From Rhizopus sp. PT2906 (taxonomy: Eukaryota > Mucoromycota > Mucoromycetes > Mucorales > Rhizopodaceae): a DNA stretch of 64,000 bases. The stretch covers positions 1-64,000 of the forward strand of contig JAMYHX010000012.1 in NCBI GenBank assembly GCA_025529335.1. Reading direction: 5' to 3'. Below, one piece after another: positions 47,746 to 55,720 of this stretch. The notes beneath the pieces are model-generated. The model was not told where the DNA came from and searched no databases. It saw only the letters and a program-made list of their open reading frames with translations. Position numbers and translations under genes: made by a program. Every line of letters starts with the position of its first letter. Positions within the stretch are counted from its first letter, which is position 1.

Positions 47746-48701
47746 TATACCTCAGTACTTTCTCTTTCTTCACATACTCGTTAAGAGCCGCGTTCTTTTT
47801 TGTGGATACGTTTTCAGCTGAGATGGATGCTTTATAAAATATAGAGTTTGGCGTGACTGTACCTCCTGCTTTGGCTGCTTCAAAAAATTTTTGAAAACTG
47901 TGGCTTGTGTATGTTCAATTGTATTTTATAGAAAAAATAGCCTTTCTCCCCATTTTCTAGTTTGCGTATTAGTTTTTAACAAGTTTACCTTACAGGAGTA
48001 ATACTAAATCATAATAAATAGGTATACAGGCTTAAACGAAAAATCCATGTATTTAAGGATAAAGGCCGTGACCGTGACTGTTAATCCCTATCGTTTTTTA
48101 AAAAATTCAAACACATCTCAAAGCGCGAGGGTATAAGGGGATGCCTCTGTTGTATTTTTCTTTTTTCTTTTCTATAAAACTACGGGCATGAGCAGAGTCG
48201 TGGTATTTGCGAAACTTTGACAATGGGCGGTACCGCGCTACTCATTCCCTCGATTGAACCACTGCTTTGCATCTTTGTATGCGGGCAAGTGCATTGGCTA
48301 TAGTTATCTTTTTAGTTTTTTATCCTAATTAGACGCTAATCCAACTGCACAGATATGTTTATATATAGCCATTTAATGAAAAAGAAAAAAAAATCATATT
48401 CACTCGGCAGTAGCGCGAGTATTAATGACCTGAGCATGATGACCGAGAAATAGGCTTGATCAAACCATGAGACCCAAACTCACGGATAGAGCAATACGAG
48501 CCAAAAAGTCACTCAGTTCAGATGGTTCACCGAGACAGACTAAGAAATAGGACCATTAGATAATATATGGCATGTATTTACTTTTATCTACGAGCAAAAC
48601 CTATATACTATGTATATTTAATAAGTATAAAACTACTCGTGATATAAGCCAAAATTATCATATATATTTCGATATTAAGCTCACAACACTGATTTATGGT
48701 A
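47746..48701. other. Gene-poor AT-rich region
   Basis: No coding frame supported. A stretch at about 48420-48480 carries several ATGATGA/CTGA-like words reminiscent of box C/D motifs, but no consistent snoRNA layout could be built. Confidence 0.4.
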
Positions 48702-48801
48702 CAGTATTTCCAGAAAGTAGTGTCGCAAAAATTGAATTTTTACAATACAAAATATACAGAAATGCGACATCTTGGCGCGACATTAATTTTTAAAAACACT
48801 G
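48702..48801. mobile_element. TA-flanked Tc1/mariner-type MITE (about 100 bp)
   Basis: The element begins CAGTATTTCCAGAAAGTAGT and ends AATTTTTAAAAACACTG, so the ends form an imperfect inverted repeat starting CAGTRTTT. It is flanked on both sides by TA (48700-48701 and 48802-48803), the target-site duplication of Tc1/mariner elements. Subterminal TGTCGC/GCGACA words are also inverted. It lies about 1 kb from the Tc1/mariner transposase relic. Confidence 0.65.
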
Positions 48802-49594
48802 TATTGTATTCGACAACATTCTCCTATTTTCGTTTTTTGTCATGAATCTCCTTTCTGTCTTAATAAAATAATTACGTTTTTCAGTCTCATTCCGACAAAA
48901 ATTTGAAGAGTCTCCACTCTAAGTCAGAGCTTGGCCAGAAAAAAATACTCTCTCAATAATTAATTGATAACAATTGAAGCGTACCCTAAGCGATTTATCC
49001 AAAGGAACAAACAGAGCGTTAGCACGCGTGCCATTCGGCCACTTGGAATCTCCAATTGCATAGGCATCACCATTACAACCTATGACTGACTTTGTGATGA
49101 TGTCTTTCTGTTTCTGGATGCTTTAGCTTGCTTTGTCCGTTCCTAGACACCTGTTGTATTTGGTTTTGTAATATTTAGACAAAGTAAAAGTACGATGAAA
49201 CTGTGTGTATCTTTATTGGGGATAAAGTAAAGAGAAAAAGGAGATGATAGCACAACCAACATTTATATATCGAGAAAGCTGCGGAGTTGATTATATCTAA
49301 GCACTGAATGGTAGCATGGATACTACACTATCTCTTTCTCACTTTTCCGAGACAGTTGAGCTAAATATTGTGTAGGAGAGCTCAATGTTTGAAGACGAAA
49401 ACTGCTCCTCATCAACAATATAATCCATTGATTCCGGCCTGCCGTACTCGCCGACAATAGCACCTTTCTTATGTTCATACAAGAATTGAATGTTCATTAT
49501 CACGTGGTTTCAAGTGCAAATGTAGAAACGAAATAAAAAGAAAGATGAGTACTTGATGTGTTCTTATATACTCAGGGATACCAAGGCTTGTATA

Positions 49595-49674
49595 CAGTGT
49601 TTCCAGAAAACAATGTCGCATTCTGTTGAGTTATATAATACAACTTTACATAAATGCGACAAGTTAGGGCGACA
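49595..49674. mobile_element. Partial second copy of the TA-flanked MITE
   Basis: Begins after TA with CAGTGTTTCCAGAAAACAAT and keeps the inner GTCGCATT and AATGCGACAAGTTAGGGCGA blocks found in the copy at 48702. The right terminus (CACTG) is missing after about 49672. Similar left end and internal spacing indicate the same family. Confidence 0.5.
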
Positions 49675-49921
49675 TTTCGTACAACATGCATTTTGTTCTC
49701 GCCATTGGATGCATCTACTGTTCACCAAAGGTGAATTTACTTTCTGTAAAGGGTGCATTAGTGATAATAGCCTCTAGTTTAAATCCATCATTACATATAT
49801 TGGCTCGATATATGGAGAATCAACCGTTTAATTGACTTTCACTGCTTGATGAGATCATATATATTTTATTTGATTATCCGCTTTCAAATGTAAAATGAAA
49901 AACGGGTGCGGTGATACGATC

Positions 49922-49929
49922 TATAAAAG
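49922..49929 (+). promoter_or_regulatory. TATA box of the NRAMP gene
   Basis: TATAAAAG lies 86 bp upstream of the NRAMP start codon and is followed by a pyrimidine-rich stretch (CTTTTCTTTTC repeats) that leads to the ATG. Good TATA box position for a fungal promoter; function inferred. Confidence 0.5.
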
Positions 49930-50007
49930 GAAGCTAATCTGGATAAATTCAGCCTTTCTTTTCTTTTCTTTTCTTTCTTTTTTTAGTTATTCTATTCATA
50001 TCATAAT

Positions 50008-51815
50008 ATGAAGCATCGAGGAGAGCCTTCAGAGAATTCAAGTTTAATTCAACCTAGTCTCGAAAGCAATAGCTACAATACCCTAACTGATGATCGTCAA
50101 GGTTACAATTGGAATGTTGAAGTTGATGTGAAAGGACAAGTGAATACTGGGCCAGAAGAAGAGAGCTCTACATTTTCATTTCAAAAATTATTAAAGTACA
50201 CAGGCCCAGGTAATAATATTGATGATTATTCAGATCGTGAATCATGATTAATTTTTCATTTATAGGTTGGTTGATGTAAATTAATGCAGCTATATATGCA
50301 TACGACTATGTATTGATAAAATATTAGGTCTATCGCGTATCTAGATCCAGGAAACCTAGAATCAGACTTACAAGCAGGAGCCATAGCAGGGTACAAACTC
50401 TTGTGGTTGTTACTATGGTCTCACATGGCAGGATTGATGATTCAAATACTATCTGCGAGATTAGGGGTAGTGACACAAAAGCATCTAGCACAGCTGATCC
50501 GCAAAAATTATACACGACCAGCATCAGTGATGATATGGATATTTACACAGTTGGCCATCATTGGATCTGACATACAGGAGATCATTGGTACAGCCATCGC
50601 ACTTAAAATCATCTTTCGGCTCAAGCTGTGGGTAGGTGTGATGATTACTGCGACTGATACATTCTTTTTTATGTGGCTGCAGCAATACGGGGTACGAAAG
50701 ATGGAGACCTTCTTCATGAGCTTGATTGGACTTATGATCGCATGCTTCTGGATCGAAATGTTTGCTTCCCATCCAAACATGGAGTTGTTACTAAAAGGCA
50801 TTCTAGTGCCCGAGATTCCTGAAGATGCCAAGGTCCAAGCAGTAGGTATGGTTGGATGTGTCATTATGCCTCACAATATGTTTCTGCACAGGTAAAATAG
50901 AAAAGTTTCTACAATAAAAAAAGGAGAAGCATATACTAATGTAAAAATGCAGTGCACTTGTTATGTCTCGGCATTTAGGACAAAATCCAAGTGATAACAA
51001 AAAGAAGGAAGCCAACTTTTATTTTGCTATTGAATCCACATTAGCCCTTATCACGTCATACCTGATTAATCTTGCCATTGTTGTTGTGTTTGCTCAGGTA
51101 TTTTATAATCCAGGACAGGTGATCACACAACTGCCTGGTCTGTACGATGCCTCTGAGGTGTTATCAAGCACACTGGGAAAATATGCAAAGTATTTTTGGG
51201 CCTTAGGTTTACTAGCTGCAGGTCAATGTTCGACCATGACAGGGACCTTAGCGGGGCAATATGTAAGTTCGTCCATCTGTCCATGTCGAGTCTAACTAAA
51301 GTTGGATAGGTTGTCGAAGGGTTTCTAGGAGCTATCTTTAAGAAGCAGTGGCATCGAGTTGCTGTCACGCGCGCAGTTGCGCTTGTTCCTAGCATGATTG
51401 TTGCTATTTATGCAGTCGATAGATTTGATACCATGGGCGAGTTTTTAAATGTTTTACAAAGGCAAGTGAAAATACTCATAGAATACCTCATTCTTACACT
51501 TGTTGTCTTTATAGCCTTTGTCTTCCTGCAGCTATTATACCTATATTAAAGTTAACCGCCTCCTCCAAGATCATGTCTCCCAACTTTAAGAATTCGCTCA
51601 TCATGAATTTAATTGCCTGGTCGATATCATTTATTGTCATTGGATTCAATGTGTATCTATTTTTGAATTACTTGGATGATTTGAGTTGGCCAACGTATGC
51701 GGTCGTGTTTGGGCTCATCTATTTTGCCTTTGTAGTCTACCTGATATATATGCCCCTAGAAATACCTGTTGATGACAAGGAGACGGAAGTAGTAGGAAAT
51801 GGAGGTTTAGCATAA
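50008..51815 (+). CDS. NRAMP (Smf-type) divalent metal transporter
   Basis: Six exons (50008-50209, 50266-50275, 50328-50891, 50953-51262, 51310-51461, 51515-51815) give 512 aa. The hydrophilic N-terminus (67 aa) leads to GPGWLMSIAYLDPGN, the TM1 Asp-Pro-Gly-Asn metal site. The TM6 site reads MPHNMFLHS, split by an intron. The consensus transport segment (LAAGQCSTMTGTLAGQ) is present, and about 11 membrane helices can be counted. NRAMPs import Mn2+, Fe2+ and related ions with protons at the plasma membrane or vacuole/endosome. Exon 2 is only 10 nt and supplies GWL(M). The intron at 51462-51514 uses a GC donor (AG|GCAAGT). Both are required for the frame. Confidence 0.94.
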
Positions 51816-51941
51816 ACATTTGTATCATTGATTCCCTCATGTGATTCATTGGAATAAACATCATGATTAATCAAGAAAGGAGACAAATTTATGTTATTAG
51901 TTTATTATAGGATGTCTTTTTTTTGTGGTATAATGAATGAG

Positions 51942-52212
51942 TTATAATGAAGCCTTGGATGCTCTTGGAGAGACGATTGCATTGAATTTAGGGACGTGTT
52001 TTGGACAAAAGAGATCACCACCATAATAATGAAAATTGGCTAAAGTCAAGCGACATCCTTCATCTTTACACTATTCATAATCGGGCGTCAATTGACTTTT
52101 TATATAACATTACCAACCGTACCTTGAAGCAACTCTTATGATATATACGGCCATTTGCCTCGACTTTCTCGATAACATAAACTCTTCGTGAACAATTTGC
52201 GCAGGTATCCAT
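51942..52212 (-). CDS. Small single-LIM-domain protein
   Basis: Two exons (52212-52123, 52070-51942) joined in phase 0 by a 52-bp GTACGG...AG intron encode 72 aa, too short and split to stand out as an open frame. The protein is almost only a LIM domain: CANC, then HKSC after 17 residues, then FKC, Cys after four more residues, a LANFHYYGGDLF core and CPKH. LIM domains bind two zinc ions and mediate protein contacts. The Cys-x4-Cys (CKDEGC) spacing in the second zinc module is unusual; the norm is Cys-x2-Cys. It is convergent with the NRAMP gene (about 125 bp between stops). Confidence 0.72.
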
Positions 52213-52807
52213 GATGTATATTTATGTCAAGTGAAAGAAAAAATAAAAATAAAAAGTAGATTACAAATTGTGTATTTATATGCATAAAAGTACCTTGCCC
52301 CTCGCCTCTCCTTTTGGTCTCATACACATGTTTCTAAAAAAAAATAACTTCTCAATGTTATCTAACCATGGAAACATCTTTTTAAATGAAAAAGGTAACA
52401 TCAATCGGTTGCTACGTAACCTTTTTTGACATTGATTATCTGTGATGAACGTTTAATAAATGACTTTTCTATTTCTATTTTTTCGCCTCCCCCTCTTTTT
52501 AGATATATATATATCCTTAATGAAAGAAGCCTCTTTCTGCCCATCTTGTTCCCCTCCCTGGAACACTATTTTTTGTTCCTAATAAACATTCAAGTCCCTT
52601 TTTTTACGTAATTTTGGGATACAGAGAGAGAGAGAGAGAGAAAAACTTTATTTCAAACTTGACTTGAGGGACAATCCAAAAATGGTCAATTGCCCATTGG
52701 AGAGAAAGAGAGAGAGGGCGTTTAGCCTTGCATGTGTCTTACTAATTAAATGCCAGACAGAGTGACAGTTTCATGCGCTTTTTTATCTTTTCCTTTATTT
52801 GTAGATT
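52213..52807. other. Intergenic between divergent LIM and CENP-X genes
   Basis: Contains pyrimidine-rich and TATATA tracts and a (GA)n run at about 52623-52641 with a second shorter one near 52702. No coding signal. It should hold both promoters. Confidence 0.4.
52623..52641. repeat. (GA)n simple repeat
   Basis: A perfect GAGAGA tract of about 19 bases in the spacer upstream of the CENP-X gene. Simple-sequence repeat. Confidence 0.7.
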
Positions 52808-53219
52808 ATGGACGACATTCCTGAACTAAATCAGGTAAAATAATAAAATGAATGTTCTGAATGCAAGTTTAATATAGGCGTGGTAGGACCTTGTACACAA
52901 TATCCTCAAGTCGGCTTGGAAGAACGATTCAATAAAAAGTTGAACAAGTAAAATGAAGGCAACTTGACTGATTCTAATGTTAATCAATAGTAAACAAGGA
53001 GGCGTTACAATTGTTTAGTGAACTCTTGAGACATCTTGTTACTGGTAAGTTAACAATAAATGTATATAAAACAGAAAATGAACGTTATCTTTAGAGGCTG
53101 TACATCGATCTTCTGAGGAATTGGAAACGATGGCTATTACTTCTCAAACAGCCAATAAGAATGTGCTTAGCGTTGAAGCACTGGAAAGGATCTTACCACA
53201 GCTTTTATTAGATTTTTAA
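52808..53219 (+). CDS. MHF2: CENP-X/Mhf2 histone-fold protein
   Basis: Four tiny exons (52808-52834, 52887-52938, 52991-53044, 53095-53219), all phases consistent, encode 85 aa, close to the 81 aa of human CENP-X. The order is DLVHNILKSAWKNDSIK, then NKEALQLFSELLRHLVTEAV, a short acidic loop, and VLSVEALERILPQLLLDF, the family's conserved C-terminus. CENP-X pairs with CENP-S (Mhf1) as a histone-fold dimer. The complex works at kinetochores and with FANCM/Mph1-type helicases at stalled forks. The donor of intron 2 is GTTGAA, a weak but usable site, and the acceptor of intron 1 is the second AG downstream. The gene is too fragmented to appear as one open frame. It is convergent with the gene at 53232, with 12 bp between stops. 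Confidence 0.85.
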
Positions 53220-53231
53220 TGAATAAAAAGA

Positions 53232-54293
53232 TCAGATATAAGAAGAAGATTTACGTCGACGATTATTGTTATGTATTGAAACCATGGGTGGAACAAGAGG
53301 GGATTGTGGAGGAGGCATTGGAATGGGTGGAGGTGGTCCAAGCGCCATTTGATGCATCATGTGCAGGATAGACTCTTCGTTTTCATGATGTTCGTCTTCG
53401 TTAGGAATGAATCTACCTTTACTCTTTGACCTCTTTCTGTATAAAGGAGGCAGATCATAGGGCATATCATTCATCATCCATGGCTGTGGAGGGGGATGTT
53501 GATGATGAGGAGGAGGATAACCGATGTGATGAGGAGGCGGCGGCGGCATTGGGCCAAAGTTGGGATGTGGAGGTGGCGGCGGAGGATGTGAAAGGGGGAA
53601 AGGGTGATGCTTCAGTGGCTTATAATAACGTACATTGTCGTCGTCAAGATCGTTATCATCCAGTTCTTCGTCTTGATCAATCATGCTTTCAGGATGCTCG
53701 TCTTCATCATCATTATAGTAACCGTCATCAAAAGGGCGCATGTCACGATAAACAAGATAGGGATGATCATCACGATAAACTGGACCAGATCCATCCACAT
53801 CGCTAAAGGATTTTCTTCTTTCAGGTAAATGCTTTCTCAAATCCTCTGCTAGCGATTCCTGCTTTTGTCTATGTCTTTTCTTACTTGACCATCGCATTTC
53901 TTCCAAGTATTGATTTCGAGCCATGATATGTCTTAATCGACGTTGTAAGTTCATCCTTTCGACATGAAACTGATGGCTCATAATTTCAATTTCCTGACGA
54001 AGGGAGTAGTTCTCCATAAGAATGGCTTGGATATCCTGAACAGATAATTGATCCACTCTGAGCATTGGGTAGGGTCTTTTTCCTTTCTTTGGCGCGAAAT
54101 CATTATCTGGTCTCATGCGTCTACTGTTGCTACTAGCACTACTATTTGTTTGAGCAGAGAGAGATTTTGATAATAAAGGTGTATGACTGTTATCATTATA
54201 CTCCCTTAGTTTCTGATCATCCACCGATTGAAATCTATTTGGATCTTCTTGTGTCGTATCCTCTTTTTGACCATTGTTTTCCTTTGTTGACAT
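53232..54293 (-). CDS. Hypothetical His/Pro-rich protein with a coiled coil
   Basis: Single exon of 353 aa starting at Met 54293 (an upstream in-frame Met at 54335 would add 14 hydrophobic residues and is not favoured). A Ser/Asn-rich N-terminus is followed by a coiled-coil-like stretch (LSVQDIQAILMENYSLRQEI..., about residues 80-130) with basic segments, an acidic central part (NDDEDE...DEELDDNDLDDDN) and a His/Pro-rich stretch (HPPPPPPHPNFGPMPPPPPH). The C-terminus is Arg-rich. No family was recognised. The basic coiled coil and charged low-complexity tail suggest a nuclear or RNP-associated protein, but this is a guess. Confidence 0.7.
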   Translation of the reverse strand: MSTKENNGQKEDTTQEDPNRFQSVDDQKLREYNDNSHTPLLSKSLSAQTNSSASSNSRRMRPDNDFAPKKGKRPYPMLRVDQLSVQDIQAILMENYSLRQEIEIMSHQFHVERMNLQRRLRHIMARNQYLEEMRWSSKKRHRQKQESLAEDLRKHLPERRKSFSDVDGSGPVYRDDHPYLVYRDMRPFDDGYYNDDEDEHPESMIDQDEELDDNDLDDDNVRYYKPLKHHPFPLSHPPPPPPHPNFGPMPPPPPHHIGYPPPHHQHPPPQPWMMNDMPYDLPPLYRKRSKSKGRFIPNEDEHHENEESILHMMHQMALGPPPPIPMPPPQSPLVPPMVSIHNNNRRRKSSSYI

Positions 54294-54786
54294 TATTTTG
54301 AATAATAAAGGAGAAAAAAGGACAAATGACCTCACTGTCTTGCAAACTCTCTCTTTTTATTCTTGTTGAACAATAACAGTAGATCATGTGTGTGGTCTAG
54401 ACAATAACACACGCACACACACACAAAATATATATAAAGAAGCCACAAAAAGATGTCATTTTTTTATTTATACTATTTTTCTCATGGTTTTTTATGATTT
54501 AATTTAAGTGTACAATTGACTTGGTTCATATTTGTTATTGTGTGGGATGATGTTACTGTTGTTATGCAATATCATTGACATTATCCCTTAATTGCTTCAA
54601 AAAACAATAGCCACAAATGGGAATAATCAAGTATTCCGATGTACGGTCCGGACATGGTCCGATTCTTTACCAGCAGATTGGAATGGATGAGGGGAGATTG
54701 GGGGTTTGTCCTTTACTTATGAGACAAAGGGCAAGAACTTGTTATACTTTCTCTTTCAGCTCTCCCATAAGCACCCATTTATAACA
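54294..54786. other. Intergenic between divergent His/Pro-rich and eL24 genes
   Basis: AT-rich spacer with a short (CA)n tract near 54412-54423. It contains the promoters of both genes. No coding signal. Confidence 0.4.
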
Positions 54787-55461
54787 ATGAAGTAAAGATA
54801 TTAATCAATCCATTCGATGACACATAGACTGATGATGATGATGATATAGGCTTGAGATTTGTTCTTTCTCTGGTCACAGAATCTATCCTGCCAAGGGTAA
54901 GACCTATGTTCGTGTTGATTCTAGGTAAATATTCATAATGGGTAATTTTGAATGTTGTTGCTAACATTATATTATAGAGTAAGTAAACTTAATTCAACAA
55001 AGTAATTGTTAGATGCTGAATACATCATTTCTAGACTTTCAAGTTCATCAACGGTAAGGCCGAGTCTTACTTCCTTCAACGTTTGAACCCTCGTAAGATC
55101 AGATGGACCGTGATCTACCGTCGCTTGAACAAGAAGGGTATCACCGAAGAAGTTCAAAAGAAGCGTTCTCGTCGTACCGTCAAGCACGAACGTGCTGTTG
55201 TTGGTGCCTCTTGGGATGCTATCCGTGCCAAGCGTAGCCAAAAGCCTGATGCTCGTGCTGCTGCTCGTCAAGCTGCTATTGCCAAGAGCAAGGAAGCCAA
55301 GAAGGCTGCTGCTGCTGCAAAGAAGGCCAACCCCTCTGTAAGTAACTTTTAATTCATTCAATTGATTACTAATCATTGCTTTGTAGGCTGGTAACCAAGC
55401 CAAGGTCAGCAAGCAACAAGCCAAGGGTTTCGCTCCCAAGGCCGCTGCCACTTCTCGTTAA
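54787..55461 (+). CDS. RPL24: 60S ribosomal protein eL24 (L24e)
   Basis: Five coding exons: 54787-54791, 54850-54924, 54978 (one base), 55035-55337 and 55387-55461, together 152 aa. The protein reads [56 protein letters not shown] and [20 protein letters not shown], and ends in a Lys/Ala-rich tail with [12 protein letters not shown], as in fungal eL24. It belongs to the large ribosomal subunit and contacts the small subunit. The first coding exon is only 5 nt. Between exons 2 and 4 exactly one base is needed to complete the Arg codon and keep frame; this is met by an A at 54978 between an AG acceptor and a GTAAGT donor. Codon use is strongly biased, as for ribosomal genes. Confidence 0.95.
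54978..54978 (+). other. RPL24: Predicted single-nucleotide microexon of eL24
   Basis: The base A at 54978 is flanked by ...ATTATAG on the left and GTAAGTAAAC on the right. Introns 54925-54977 (53 bp, GTAAAT donor, GCTAAC branch site) and 54979-55034 (56 bp, GTAAGT donor, CTAG acceptor) then have normal size and signals. Exon 2 ends in phase 2 (TCT AG) and exon 4 starts in phase 0 (ACT TTC AAG), so the missing base completes AGA (Arg), the basic residue conserved in eL24 at this place. Transcript evidence was not available. Confidence 0.65.
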
Positions 55462-55649
55462 ATTGTGTGATAATAAAAATGTTGCTAAATTTGATCATTA
55501 AAACTATTTTCATTATGTGTTTGGATGTGTGTAATTTTAGAATTCATTGTGTCATAAATAGTTTAACCCTATGAAAAGGGATATTTTATCCGAACAAATG
55601 ATTTTCCATCTCCATGCCAATTTCCACGTGGTACCAAAATAAACAACCA

Positions 55650-55720
55650 AAGAAGAAAAAAAAAAAAAAAAAATAGTGCTTTTTCTTTCTTTTTTTTTTT
55701 TTTTTTATTATTCTTTAAAA
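55650..55720. other. A-run and T-run upstream of the Dnf-type gene
   Basis: A long A run (about 55655-55672) is followed by a T-rich block (about 55690-55706) just before the start codon at 55720. This can form a cruciform or act as a nucleosome-free promoter element of the kind common before fungal genes. Confidence 0.4.

Noticed and set aside
48400..48560. Possible box C/D snoRNA
   Set aside because: ATGATGA- and CTGA-like words are present, but not in the order, spacing or with a closing stem expected of a snoRNA.
54294..54335. Upstream start of the His/Pro-rich protein
   Set aside because: It would add 14 hydrophobic residues without a proper signal peptide. Met 54293 starts a typical cytosolic/nuclear sequence.
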